This document shows, in pieces, positions 20,841-32,163 of a stretch of 64,000 nt of DNA. Numbering within the stretch: the stretch's first letter is position 1; every line of letters starts with the position of its first letter. A program made the position numbers and the translations under genes. Source of the DNA: Ixodes scapularis (taxonomy: Eukaryota > Arthropoda > Arachnida > Ixodida > Ixodidae). Below the pieces are notes generated by a model. It saw only the letters and a list, made by a program, of their open reading frames with translations, made no database searches and was not told the origin of the DNA. The DNA lies in the NCBI RefSeq assembly GCF_016920785.2, contig NW_024609956.1:61000-124999 (forward strand), read 5' to 3'.

Positions 20841-23800
20841 CTAGTTTTCTCTCGATTTCTGCCACCATTCACTTAATCTTTGCTTGGTAATCTCTACAGT
20901 CTTGAAATCCACTCTCCCTTCGCTGTCTCTAAAACCCAATGACTTTATTAAATCTATGTTGTCTTCGGTAGGCATAGGGTGAAGCCCTTTACAGTAGAGT
21001 ATCAAGTGCTCAGCCGTCTCATCCTCCTCTCCACAAGCAGTGCACACTGTATCAATTTCCTGGTACTTCAATCTGTATGTTCTGGTTCGCAGAACACCCG
21101 TTCTTGCCTCAAACAGCAATGAGCTTCCCCTAGAATTGTCATAAATGCTTTCTTTGGCAATAACTTTTTTGTTTAATCTAGCTTTCCAGAGCCGTCTTTG
21201 TCTGCATTCCCTCTAGCCACCGATCTCTTTCTGTGGCCTTAACTTTCTTCTTAACTGAGACTTGCTCTTCCGTATCTTCGCTATAGCCCAAAAACTTTCC
21301 TCTTAATTTCCTAGTGCACTGTCTCCACTTTGTGTCTACACTCCTCATGTATAAATAGCTGAAAACCTTTCGTGCCCATTGCTCCCCGTCCATTTGCCTC
21401 AACCTATCCTCAAATTCTACCTTGCTCACCGCTTCCCTGCTCTCAAATGATGCCCATCCCATGTCTCCTTGTACTCCCTGGTTTGGCGTTTTGCAATGTG
21501 CCCCCAAAGCCAGTCTACCTACTCCGCGCTGTTTTATTTCTAGTCTCGCATGCACTTCGGATTTCATGCATAGCACTGCGTTTCCAAAAGTCAAGCCAGG
21601 CACCACCCCTTTCCAAATCTCTCTCACCACCTCATACCTGTTGTAATTCCAAAGTGCTCTATTTTTCATTACGGCTGCATTTCTGTTACCCTTACCTATT
21701 ATATACTTTTCATGGTCTCTGAGATATTCTGCACCATCACATATCTATAGATACTTGTATTTACTAGCTCTCTCAACTGTAATATTCTGTATCTTCAGCC
21801 TCTCAACTTCATCCTCGTTAAAAATCAAGACTGCCGATTTTTCGCTACTGAATTCTAAACCTAATTCCTCTCCTTCCCTACCACAGATGCTCATTAATTC
21901 CTGCAACTCTGTCCTGTTGTTAGCCATTAGTACAACATCATCCGCATACATCAATCCCGGTAAGGATTGCTGAATTTTTTGGCCTAGCTTACTGTAAGAA
22001 AGGTTGAACCCAAGCCCACTCTTCTCTAGTCTATCCTCCAATCCTCTCAGATACAACATAAACAGCAAAGGCGATAACGGGCACCCCTGCCTAAGGCCTC
22101 GTCTTATCTCTATTTTCCCTGTCGCCTTTCCTTCCCATGTTATAATCACCTTGTTATCTTTGTAAATGTTCCTTAATAGTGCTGTTAGTCCTTCATCTAG
22201 GTTTAAGTTCTCCATTATGTCCCACAGGTTTCTTTGGTTCACATTGTCATAGGCACCCTTGATATCCAGAAATGCCAGCCAGAGCTGTCTGTTTTCTTTT
22301 TGCGCTATTTCTAAACACTGTGTTAGAGAAAATAAATTGTCCTCCAACCTTCTTTGTTTTCGAAACCCGTTCTGTAACTCGCCCAGTATGCCCTCGCAAT
22401 CTACCCATTCCTCCAGTCTGTTCTTTATAATCTGCATTACCAACCTGTAAATAACCGGTGTCACGGTTATAGGACGATAATTCCTAATATCAGACTTATC
22501 TCCCTTTCCCTTATATATCATACTCATCCTACTAAGCCTCCATTCATCTGGAAAATTTCCTTTTGTTATCATGGTACTCACTACCTCCCTTAGTTTTGCC
22601 TTAGATTTAGGGCCCAAACTCTTCACCAGCTTGATAGGGATACCATCTGTGCCTGTCGACGTGCCACTAGGGACTCTTCGTTCCGCCTTTTCCCATTCTC
22701 TTTGTCCAAAATCCGCGATGTCACAAACTGGACTGCTACTTCCTTCGGTTCTCCTATCTTCCACATGTACCCGTTCCCAAAATTTCTCCTCCATCACTGC
22801 TCCTATATATATTGTATCGCATCATCTCCCTCTAATTGATCTCCCTGATGCGAGAGTATGAACCTCTGTCTAGCTTGCGTTGTTTAACCGAGTGAGTTCA
22901 AGTGCTCCCAAAACTTCTTGGCAGCGTTTCTATCTTTTTTACTTACATTACTCATCCATTCCTCACCCTTTCTCTGAATTTTCGCATTGATCAAACTGGA
23001 TGCCTCTCGGCGACATGTTATAAAATTGTCCCATTTTCTTTTTACTTCCGTTTCGGACTCCCCACTACGCTTGGAATACCTGTGTTCTCTAGAGGCTTCC
23101 TGACGTTTTTGTATCGCTTGCTTCACTTCTTTGTCCCACCAACTTTTTGGTCTATGTCCTTGCTTCCCCTTTCGTTTACTCTTAACTTTGTCTAGTTCTA
23201 GAGCAAAAAGCCTAGTTAGGCTCTCATAGGTCCAATCTGTATGCCGTTGCCCTGAAACTGCTGCCTCTATTCTTTCAACAACTATTTCCAACTCTTTGTC
23301 GCTGCAGGAAGTTTGCTTTGAATTATGTTGTCTAGTTTCAGCATTCACTTCTCTGGCAAAATTCAGCTTAATACGTTTGTGATCACTACCAAGACTTTTG
23401 GAACCTTCTTCATCTATTTTCATTACTTGTAACTTACCATATATTTTGTGTGACATGAGTACGTAATCTATAGTTGAATGCAGATTGCCAGTTTCCCAAG
23501 TTATGTGCCTGTCACACTTCTGACAGGTATTACATAAAACTAAGTCATGTTTTTCCACCAGCTCTAGTAATATGCTTCCAGTTGAGTCCGTATACCCATC
23601 CAGACCCTCAATATGGGCATTCATGTCTCCCATAATAATTATTTCGGAGCCTTCCCCTAGTTCACTAATGTCTCTTGATATGCAATCAATCATTTTTCTG
23701 TTTTCCTCTTTAGCACCTGTCCCTGTCCATAAGTAAACCACTCCAAGGACTGTTGATTCCCCAGCGACTTTTCCTTTCAGCCACAAATGTTCGGCGCACT

Positions 23801-24029
23801 CCTTTCTGATCCTTTGAAAGTTCATATTCTTCTTAATAAATGCTCCAATTCCACCTCCCTTCCTCGTTCCCTCCATTCTGTTGCATTCTTCCCACACATA
23901 GTCAGGGTTGCAAGGTGGCTGCTCCATGTCTCTGAGATGTGTTTCCACAAACCCATACACCATTAAATCCTCCTTTCTTAGTTGCTCCTCTACCTCTTCC
24001 CATTTTAACCTATTTCTACCACCCTGCAT
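20841..24029 (-). pseudogene. CR1-like LINE ORF2 (APE endonuclease / RT), decayed
   Basis: Four frame pieces. 22884-24029 (381 codons) is the endonuclease: GFVETHL, GDMNAH, STIDYVLMS and GSDHKR carry the usual catalytic residues. 21745-22797 is the RT: GTDGIP, YRPITV, FLDIKGAYD, GLRQGCPLSPLLF and MYADDV. 21178-21669 and 20841-21119 are the C-terminal part, ending with a CTACGEEDETAEHLILYC Cys/His motif. Stops at about 22884 and 22804 plus frame changes near 22800, 21745 and 21178 make it inactive. A TAA just upstream of the Met at 24029 separates it from ORF1, with a gap of 104 nt. Confidence 0.85.
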
Positions 24030-24133
24030 GTTAATATATCCAATGTCTGATTATGCTGTTTTTTTATACCTGTTCTTACGTTTTCTCCTCTTTTTAACCC
24101 TGGGTGCCTCTCCTGACTTCGTTGGGTTTTCAA

Positions 24134-25324
24134 TTACTTCAGTGCCCCCAGGGCCCTCGGTCCCCCCAAAAAAGCAGTCACCGTGCGGCCCATCCTATCC
24201 CCCACCCTGTAACCCGTGGCCTCACTGTAGTGAATGCCATCTGCAAAAGGGCGGGAGCCAGCCTCGTACACTTCTCTGTTTACTTCCATTACGTCGTACC
24301 GAAGCTGTCGACTCATTCCCTTAATTACTCCGTTGGCTTCGACAACCCTCCTCTCCGTTAACCCGGACTGCCCCCGAACTTCTGGAATGGTGCACACAAC
24401 CACATGCACATTCTCAGACACGTCCCTCAGCTTACGTATTCCCACGTTTAGCTGCTTTCCGAGGTTCTGGCTCCTACCCTTCAGCACATCATTAAGCCCC
24501 GCATGAACTATTACTGGGTTCCTTCCCTCCCGGTTATCCCACACCCCCTCACGTGCTGCGGTCATAGCATCCACCATACACTTCCCTGGCTGGACCTCTA
24601 CGGTTACCCTCTGGTCTCCCTTCACCCTGTTATGTACACCCCTCCTAACCCGTGCTACGTTAGAGCTCCCCACTACCAGTACCCTCGATCCCCCTGGTGC
24701 CTGCGCGCCTTTGTCCTGCGACTTATCTCCTGTCACCTGACTGCCCGACGCCTGCTGCTCGAAGGCGCCATTGAGCTGAGGTTCAATCAGCTCTCCAGCG
24801 TCGTCGAGCCCGCCTGCCAACAGGCCGGACTCCCGACCACCAGGGACCCCAGCCTGCAGACTGGTGGTTCGTCCCGCTAGAACTGACACTTCCTCCTTTC
24901 TTCCCTCGCTACTCTCACTTGCTCGAATTACCCCTTCCAGGCGCTCTACCCTACTGTCACACTCCCTCTTACGCTCCTCTAAACCCGCCTTCCATACTTC
25001 CCCCAGCTCTTCCCCCTGCTTCTCGAGGCCGACCCGCTGCTCCCTCTCATGATTAAGCTGCCTAGTCAGCTCCTCTACCTGGGCCTCGAGACCCACCCGC
25101 TTCTCTCCTTCTGCCTTAAGCTGGGCCTCAATCTCCCGATCTCTACCCTCCCATTCCCCAGTTACCTGCTGAAGCTTCACACAAAGCCGACACTCGAAAC
25201 TCACCCCCGCCGCCTCCTCCAGGCTCCCGAAACCCGTCTCCTCCAGGTAACACCACCTCCCACACCCCTCGCACTGCACCAACTCGTCCCCACCCTTGTC
25301 ATGCCGACCCAAATCTAGACCCAT
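24134..25324 (-). CDS. CR1-like LINE ORF1: Cys-cluster, coiled coil, SGNH esterase domain
   Basis: An unbroken 396-codon frame. Residues about 17-50 hold CEGCGRWC...FECRLC, a PHD/zinc-finger-like Cys cluster. About 55-140 is a Glu/Arg-rich heptad-like coiled coil. The C-terminal part is an SGNH hydrolase: VLVVGSSN (catalytic Ser), HAGLNDVL (Gly/Asn block) and DGIHYS (Asp-His). All SGNH residues are present, so esterase activity is possible. In CR1-like elements ORF1 binds RNA and aids retrotransposition. The Met at 25324 is the only early start. It remains open although ORF2 is dead, so it could still act in trans. Confidence 0.85.
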   Translation of the reverse strand: MGLDLGRHDKGGDELVQCEGCGRWCYLEETGFGSLEEAAGVSFECRLCVKLQQVTGEWEGRDREIEAQLKAEGEKRVGLEAQVEELTRQLNHEREQRVGLEKQGEELGEVWKAGLEERKRECDSRVERLEGVIRASESSEGRKEEVSVLAGRTTSLQAGVPGGRESGLLAGGLDDAGELIEPQLNGAFEQQASGSQVTGDKSQDKGAQAPGGSRVLVVGSSNVARVRRGVHNRVKGDQRVTVEVQPGKCMVDAMTAAREGVWDNREGRNPVIVHAGLNDVLKGRSQNLGKQLNVGIRKLRDVSENVHVVVCTIPEVRGQSGLTERRVVEANGVIKGMSRQLRYDVMEVNREVYEAGSRPFADGIHYSEATGYRVGDRMGRTVTAFLGGPRALGALK

Positions 25325-25563
25325 GTCTAGACCGGGAACAAACCGTCCCTTCCCGCCAAAAATTCAAACAGAGCCTACTTTGCGAAACTAACGTTAGCTG
25401 CTGCTGTTCAAACCTAATACTGCTACCGCATAGTCACTTCCAATCAACTCTCAAAAAAAGAGAGAGAAAAGAAGAAAAACTGGCACTTAGCTTCGGATGC
25501 TCGAGGAGAACCAGGAAACACGTCCGCTCACCGCAACTCAGTACGAGTGGCGGTGGGATCGCC

Positions 25564-25580
25564 TGGATGGATGGATGGAT
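25564..25580 (+). repeat. (TGGA)4 simple repeat, LINE copy 2 3' tail
   Basis: Four TGGA units at the 3' end of LINE copy 2 (ATCC on its coding strand). CR1-type LINEs commonly end in short tandem repeats rather than poly(A). Confidence 0.6.
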
Positions 25581-25738
25581 CTGGCTAAACCCTGAGAATC
25601 GGGCGGTGGCTTGCGCCACCTAGCCAACATTATAAATCTAATTATATGTTTTGAATTCCAAGATTAAATCTCACCCCTGCCTCGATTTTAGCCACCAGTC
25701 TGATAACCTCCGCTTGGTTATTTCTACCCGTGTAAACT

Positions 25739-27727
25739 CTATTTTGCTTCACTGTCTTTAAAACCCAATGCTTTGATTAAATCCGCCCGGTCACTGTTAA
25801 CTGTTGGGTGAAGCCCTTTACAGAAAAGTATTAAGTGTTCAGCCGTTTCCTCCTGCTCCCCACACACACTACATAAAGTGTCCATCTCCTGGTACTTAAC
25901 CCGGTACGTCTTAGTCCGCAATACTCCTGTCCTGGCCTCAAACAACAAAGAGCTTCCCCTAGAATTATCATAGATATTTTCTTTGCAAATTTCCTGTTTG
26001 AACATTCTGTACGTCTCTAGTGCTGGTTTTGTCTGCATACCCGTTTCCCACAGACCCTTCTCTGTTTCTTTTATCCTTTTCTTAACCCGTAATTCCTGGT
26101 TGGCGCCCCCACTGCCGCCCAAATATTTGCTTGATAATTTTCTAGTTCGCTTTCTCCATTTGGTATCTACATTCCTCATGTACAAATAACTGAAAACTTT
26201 CCTAGCCCACTGCTCTTCCTCCATTTCCCTCAAACGCTCCTCAAATTCTATCTTGCTGCTAGCTTCCCTGCCCTCGAATGACGTCCATCCCATGTCGCCT
26301 TGTACCCCCTGATTCGGCGTATTTCCATGAGCTCCCAAAGCAAGCCTACCTACGCCCCGCTGTTTAATTTCTAACTTTGCTTGAATATCTGGTCTCATGC
26401 ACAGGACCGCATTGCCGAAGGTCAGGCCGGGAACCATGACCCCTTTCCAAATCCCCCTCACCACTTCATACCTACTGTAATTCCACAGAGCCCTATGTTT
26501 CATGACGGCTGCATTCCTGCTACCTTTCATCGCTACATGTTTTTCATGCTCCGTTAGATACTCAACACCATTATTTATCCATACCCCAAGATACCTGTAC
26601 TTATCCACTACCTCCAACATGACCTCTTGTATCCTGTGCTCGCCACCATCTTTATCATTAAAAACCATCACTGCCGATTTTTCTTGACTAAATTTAAGAC
26701 CTAGTTTATCTCCCTCTGTACCACAGATATCCATTAATTTCTGCAAATCTTCTTTGTTGTCGGCCATTAGCACTATATCATCTGCATACATCAGCCCCGG
26801 TAGTGATTGTTTAATCCATTCACCTTGCTTGATGAAAGAAAGGTTGAAGCCAAACCCGCTCCGCTCTAGTTTGTTCTCCAATCCCTGTAAGTATAACATG
26901 AACAACAAAGGCGACAAAGGGCAGCCTTGCCTAAGCCCCCGCTCTATCTCTATAGGCTCCGATACATTTGTTTCCCATTTTATACGCACCTTGTTGCTAT
27001 TATATATATCTTTTAAAAGATTAGTTACTCCAGCTTCTACCCCTAATGTACCCAGTATGCCCCACAAATTCTCTTGAATTACACTGTCGTAGGCTCCTTT
27101 GATATCCAGAAACGCTAGCCATAGGGGCCTTTGTTCCTTTTCTGCTATTTCGATACACTGCGTTAAAGAGAACAGATTGTCCTCTAACCTCCTTTGCTTC
27201 CGGAACCCATTCTGCAGCTCCCCCAGCACCCCCTCGCTCTCCACCCATGCCTGCAGTCTATCCTTTATAATCTGCATCACCACCCTGTAAATCACCGACG
27301 TCACCGTTATAGGACGATAGTTGTTTATGTCCGCTTTGTCCCCCTTTCGTTTATATATCATGCTCATCCTGCTTAGTCTCCATTCATCGGGGGCTTTCCC
27401 ATCCGTTACCATTTTATTCACTGCCTCTCTTAATGCTTGCTTAGATTTTGGGCCCAAGTTCTTGATTAACATAATGGGAATACCGTCAGGGCCTGTCGAT
27501 GTGCTACTAGGAACTCTTTTCTCTGCCCTTTCCCATTCTCTTTGTCCGAACCAATCCATAGCACTTACCGGTCTGTTCTCCTGCGATAAAGCATGTGCCT
27601 CATTCCTTCGGTCTTTAAATTTTTCCGCCATCATTGTCCCTATATGCTGCATTGCCTTATCCCCTTCCAGTCGAGTACCTTGAGCTGTAACTATAAACCT
27701 CTGTTCTAAACTTGTCTTATTACTCAT
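25739..27727 (-). pseudogene. CR1-like LINE RT and C-terminal domain (copy 2 ORF2 fragment)
   Basis: A 662-codon open frame holding the full RT: TGPDGIP, NYRPITVTSVIYR, FLDIKGAYDSV, GLRQGCPLSPLLF and MYADDIVLM, each with the expected catalytic Asp. The C-terminal CSVCGEQEETAEHLILFC motif is intact. It stops about 20 codons early compared with copy 1 because of a one-base change near 25740, after which the SDWW...KSR ending is readable in another frame. The endonuclease is lost by truncation. The long open frame suggests it is younger than copy 1 in this part. Confidence 0.85.
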
Positions 27728-27899
27728 GGAGTTCAGATGTTTCCAAAATTTCTTGGCTGCTTTTTATCCTTTTTGTGCACTTTTGACAACCATTGGGACC
27801 CCCTTGTTCTCATTTTCTCACTGATTAAACAGGATGCTTCCCTTCTATAAATTATGAAATTATCCCATTTTCTGTCTACTTCGGCTTTTGGTTCCCCCC

Positions 27900-29371
27900 A
27901 CTGATCTCAATGACAATTGCTGGATCGCGCTTGCCGCTCCCGCAAGTGAAGCCACCGGGCTTCACTCGCTTGGGATACGATTTGCCGTTTTTGCTAGCCT
28001 TTGCTGCGGTTTTCCAGCGTGCTGACGACACGTTTTCTACTCGTTCGTCGTCATTCGCCGAAGAAGTTTTTTTGAAGACTCTGTGTATTGTTGAGACTTG
28101 CCGCTGTGAACACGTGGAAAATTTTACGAAAGTGCAGTGTCGCAGGAAAAAGGCACAACGCGTCGAAAGGAAGGGCTGGCGGCGTGTTCAAAGCTTCCTT
28201 GGCACGCCGAAGTGCCGTGTCTCTGTGCCTTCGCGCGCTTGGATACCGACCAAGAACCGACGCCGTGTGAATGTGTTTAGCGAGTGCAATGTGCGTGAAG
28301 CTGTATCAAAAGGTACAACTCGTCGAAAACGTGTCGCCGGTGTCGCGGCGTGATCAAAGCTTCCTTGGCACGCCGAGTGATGCATCTTTGTGCCTTCGCA
28401 CGCTTGGATACCGGTCAAGAATTGACGCCGCGCCAAAGTTCTGAACATGTGTCGCGCGTAGATGCCTTTAGATCATTTATATATATCGGCCACGGAGTTC
28501 TGGATCGTCCAGCTGTTCCGGTGAGTTGCAATCAATAAAAGGGGGAGATCTGTACGTGTTCTTATGTACTATATTAACCATGGCTATGTCCCAAATCTAC
28601 TCTAATAGATTCCGTGGGAGCACGAATAGGGCAACGTTGTGGAGCCAGGGGGGTTTTCGAAAGCAGAAGTACAAGACGGCGAGAATGAAAATCTTTGAAG
28701 CGCGGCCGATATGGTCGTGTGCAATCTGTTGACCAATTACAATTAGGCGAGCCGCGCTCAAACGTCAAGTGCAATTAAGTAGGTTGATAATAAGCCAGCA
28801 CTGATCAGTGATGAGGAGCTGTTGTGCACGATATTGTGTAAATCGTCTAAGGACGAAAAAAAGACGTACCTTCTCTCCATCTTCCGTCGCTAGTGGACGC
28901 TGGATTAAGCTCGTTCCTAAACCGCGAGGGGAAAAGACGCTGATCCAGAGGCACGAACAGCTTCACGCACATTGAACTCGCTGAACACATACACACGGCG
29001 TCGGTTCTTGGTCGGTATCCAAGCGTGCGAAGGCACAGAGACACGGCACTTCGGCGTGCCAAGGAAGCTTTGAACACGCCGCCAGCCCTTCCTTTCGACG
29101 CGTTGTGCCTTTTTCCTGCGACACTGCACTTTCGTAAAAATTTCCACGTGTTCACAACGGCAAGTCTCAACAATACACAGAGTCTTCAAAAAACTTCTTC
29201 GGCGAATGACGACGAACGAGTAGAAAACGTGTCGTCAGCACGCTGGAAAACCGCAGCAAAGGCTAGCAAAAACGGCAAATCGTATCCCAAGCGAGTGAAG
29301 CCCGGTGGCTTCAGTTGCGCTGCAGCGAACAAGCGGGGAAGCGCGATCCAGCAATTGTCATAGAGATCAGT
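27900..29371. mobile_element. DNA transposon with ~400-bp terminal inverted repeats and 10-bp target duplication (Mutator-like?)
   Basis: The left arm (27900-28307) and right arm (about 28964-29371) are near-perfect inverted repeats beginning ACTGATCTC(A/T)ATGACAATT. The flanks are exact direct repeats GGTTCCCCCC at 27890-27899 and 29372-29381, and removing the block restores the LINE copy 2 alignment. Long arms plus a 9-11-bp duplication suggest a MULE (Mutator-like) element, but no transposase is encoded. Part of the left arm is repeated at 28330-28430 (CAAAGCTTCCTTGGCACGCC). Confidence 0.85.
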
Positions 29372-29472
29372 GGTTCCCCCCTTTGCTTGGAATGTCTGTG
29401 TTCCCTGGATGCTTCCTGGCGTCTCTCTATGGCGTTCTTAACCTCCCCGTCCCACTAGCTCTTGGGTTTATA
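29372..29472 (-). mobile_element. middle fragment of LINE copy 2
   Basis: TTTGCTTGGAATGTCTGTGT... aligns to LINE copy 1 at about 23065-23150. It is stranded between the two inserted transposons. The first 10 bp are the right target duplication of the 27900-29371 element. Confidence 0.75.
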
Positions 29473-30601
29473 GGAAGCGAGCAAGCCGGCCGTGTCGCGG
29501 CGGTCGCCTATTGTTCGCCGCGACCTGGCGGTAGCCGCCGCAGGAGCATCGGGCAGCAATGGCGACGAACAGCACGGCGGACAGCGTCCCCGTCGTGATT
29601 ACGACGGAATTTAAGGCAGTTACGAGTTCGGAAAGTTCCTTCGGAAGCCGGTGCCGCCGGCTCAGAATCATCGCGAAGTAATAGTAACGAACAGCACAGA
29701 GGACAGTGGGCGACTACGAATCCGGAAAGCTTCTTCGGTAGCCGGTGCAGAATCATCGGGGGGAAGCAGTGGCGATTAGCAGCACAGCGGAGTGTTCCCG
29801 GGGTGATTACGACGGGGTTTAAGGCGGTTACGAATCCAGAAAGCTTCTTCCGTGGTGCCAATATTACGAAGAGAAAACTTTTTCATGAATCTGGCCGCGT
29901 GTACGACGTGAAGGAGGTCCGTTTCGACGGACAAGTGGATGTCACGGAGCGCCGTACTCTGCAAACAAAATTAAGCGCGCCCGCAAAAAAATTTAGTTGG
30001 CGTTGAGGGGACTGCGGTAATTATGTACGTTTATTTCTGAATCAGCTTGACAATAACTGGGCGATTTTTTTTTTTCGCGCCGTTCCGCGATTCTCTTTAC
30101 TATCTTCCTGTAGGCTGATGGAAACATCCAAGGGTAGGCTTAGGAGGGCGACCGCATTCCGCTTCTCGATTCCAGTGAAGTATTTGCTGCATAGAGTTTG
30201 CCGTCGGTGTCGATGCTGTTCTATCGTCGCTAGAAGAGAAAAGAAGGTAACTGTATTATACGTCAGCAGCTTAAACAAAGCACGAACTGGAATGTAAGAA
30301 ACACCACTAACCTGTATGGACGCACAAGTCGTACCCAGGTCGCGCAGTACTCCGCCTCGTACGGCTTCGAAGGGACGATGTAGTACTACGTGCCGTGCGC
30401 GATCTTCGACGTACTGTTTCCGCCGACCAGGCAGCACTTGTTGCGGCTTTCTTGGTGCGGAATAGTCATCTCAGAAATTACAGCGCTAACCCACTACAAC
30501 GCACAACCAACGCAGCGACTGGCAGAAGATGCCCGATGCAACGGACCCGTTTGCCGCTAGGGGCGCCCTGGTCGGGGCTTGAATTAGATCCGCACGGTTC
30601 C
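29473..30601. mobile_element. 1129-bp TA-flanked insertion in LINE copy 2
   Basis: The LINE alignment breaks at TA (29471-29472) and resumes at TA (30602-30603). Ends are GGAAGCGAGC and, reversed, GGAACCGTGC (8 of 10 match). A TA duplication suggests a Tc1/mariner-type or related non-autonomous element. It contains degenerate tandem repeats (29530-29855) and no transposase frame. Confidence 0.6.
29530..29855 (+). repeat. three degenerate ~100-bp tandem repeats
   Basis: Units near 29545, 29665 and 29760 share ATCATCG...AGCA.TGGCGA..A.CAGCAC, then GTTACGA.TC.GAAAG.TTCTTC. Spacing varies by about 10-20 bp. They lie inside the TA-flanked insertion and could be subterminal binding-site repeats; that is a guess. 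Confidence 0.6.
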
Positions 30602-30768
30602 TATGCCTTCCTTTTCCTTTTTCTCTAGGTCGGACCTTGGATAGCTCTCGCTCAAATAATCTCATTAAATTTGTGTAAGTCCATTCTGCTGTGGTATCGC
30701 CAGAAATTAATTCCTCAATTTGTTTGGTTGCTATCTCCAGTTGCTTCTCCGAGTAAAAGATCCTGACC
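30602..30768 (-). mobile_element. 5'-most fragment of LINE copy 2
   Basis: Continues the alignment to LINE copy 1 (23150-23310) after the TA-flanked insertion. It ends near 30768, where a different repeat starts. Confidence 0.65.
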
Positions 30769-30769
30769 C

Positions 30770-31330
30770 CGCGACCCCGCCATCTTTTGGCTAGCGATTC
30801 AACCTTTCACGCTATGCGGTAAACAGCGGCTTCGAGTTTGTTCTTTCGAGAGCGGCTTTTGGAACTTTTGGTTCGCGGATTGAGTTTGCCCTTCTCCGTG
30901 ATGTACGGTTGACGAAGGAATTGTGACTCGAGGAACACCTAAGGTAAGACGCAAAGTGCGCGAAGTAACTGGGTATCGGTTGTCTCCGTTTAACATCGCA
31001 GTGCTGTCGACGAGAAGACTGAGTAACTGCTTTCGAAACGCCTGTGGCGGGAATCTGGCTTCGGAAATAAACACAGTTCGCGGAAAGCTCGTGTTATGCT
31101 TTTATTTGCTGCTCCTCTCGTCCCGTACAAGAGACGTAGCGTCCTCGTCAAGCCTTATTGGGCTCGATTTGCTCGATTCGGGGCCGCCATATTGAGATGC
31201 AAGCGACGGAGGAACTTTGCTCCCCTGCTTCAGGGACGAAAGTTTCTCCCTTTCTAAAGGAACATAGGTTACAAGACCGTTCCTCCCCTAAGGGAGGACT
31301 ATCCATACACTTTTTTCTAAGAGTGTACTA
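30770..31330 (+). repeat. ~560-bp direct repeat, copy 1 (copy 2 at 32164-32782)
   Basis: Blocks in the same order in both copies include GAGCGGCTTTTGG, GGTTGTCTCCGTT, CTTCGGAAATAAA.ACAGTTC, TTTATTTGCTGCTCCTCTCG, CTCGATTTGCTCGATTC, CGTTCCTCCC.TAGGGAGGAC and TTTTTTCTAAGAGTGTA. Similarity is strong but with many indels. The CTAAGAGTGTA end resembles a TA-target inverted-repeat terminus. The spacer (about 830 bp) shows no LTR-element coding, so these are two insertions of one family or a duplicated segment. Confidence 0.7.
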
Positions 31331-32163
31331 GAATACACCGCAGTCTAGCCTTCGACCTGATAAAACGTACTGGACGGAGCGCGCGCAAGCCTACAAGGAG
31401 TCCTTCTACAATCAACCATCCATCTTACACGTGACATGTCACGCGCACCAATCGCCAGAGAGATCTGCGGTCACGCTGGCCACAAAATCGTTTAAACTTT
31501 TTATGACTAGGCGTCACCAATATTGCAACGTGCCCCCTCCTAGTACTTCTAACCTCCTTGGTTACAGGGGTGCCATCCCGTCTCCCCAGCGGACGCGCCG
31601 CGTCTTGCTACCGAGGTTAAAATGCACCTAGGTCGGGACGCGCTACCTGAAAGCACCGCTGAGGCATGGTTGTATAAAAACAATATTAATTGTGCCGCAA
31701 AACCCTGCAAACTAAACATTTTAAAAACATCACGTGCCCATCATTTTGTACTAAACTCCAATGAATTTCATACAAAAAGAGTCTTTTCCCTTTGTGTTTA
31801 CGCAAAAATATGCTATGTAAAAGTTCAAGGTGACAGCAGTACAGACAAATGACAAAGAGTGGCGCTGTTGTCGTATTTAGCTCGGTCTCGGTGGACGCCA
31901 GCGGCCCAGGTTTCGACGGCGAGTTTCCCAACTAAGTGTTCTAGTAACGTTGGCTGTTGTATTGATGTTTGTATGTGCGATGCATGTGTATGCGCTCAAT
32001 ATATGTTCACCTGATGCTTGTAGTGTGCGTAACGTGTCTACATATGTTAGAGATTCCCGAAGAAAGGGAAACGCAATCGTGGGATAAAAGAATAAAAATA
32101 TTGTTTTGTAAAACATGAATTGGGCGGTACCTAGCGCCACCTAGCTACTTGCGATTACTATGC
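31331..32163. other. spacer between the two 0.56-kb repeats
   Basis: No supported gene. It has an AATAAA at about 32091 followed by a T-rich stretch, and CGCCACCTAGC at 32131-32141. Short frames only. Confidence 0.45.

Larger units (their letters stand above)
20836..25560 (-). mobile_element. CR1-like LINE, copy 1 (near full length)
   Basis: Minus-strand element with ORF1 (24134-25324) and ORF2 (about 20841-24029). The ORF1 layout (Cys cluster, coiled coil, SGNH esterase) is the arrangement described for CR1-like LINEs. ORF2 has an APE-type endonuclease, an RT and a C-terminal Cys/His motif. The 5' leader runs to about 25560, where the simple-repeat tail of LINE copy 2 begins. No simple-repeat tail or target duplication is visible at the 3' end near 20836. 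Confidence 0.85.
25564..30768 (-). mobile_element. CR1-like LINE, copy 2 (5'-truncated, interrupted by two insertions)
   Basis: Same family as copy 1 but clearly diverged. LINE sequence occupies 25564-27899, 29372-29472 and 30602-30768; the intervening blocks are DNA transposons. Alignment to copy 1 is collinear across both gaps: the segment at 29372-29472 corresponds to 23050-23150, and 30602-30768 to about 23150-23310. The 3' end carries a (TGGA)n simple repeat (25564-25580). The 5' end is truncated near 30768, inside the endonuclease-RT linker. Confidence 0.8.
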
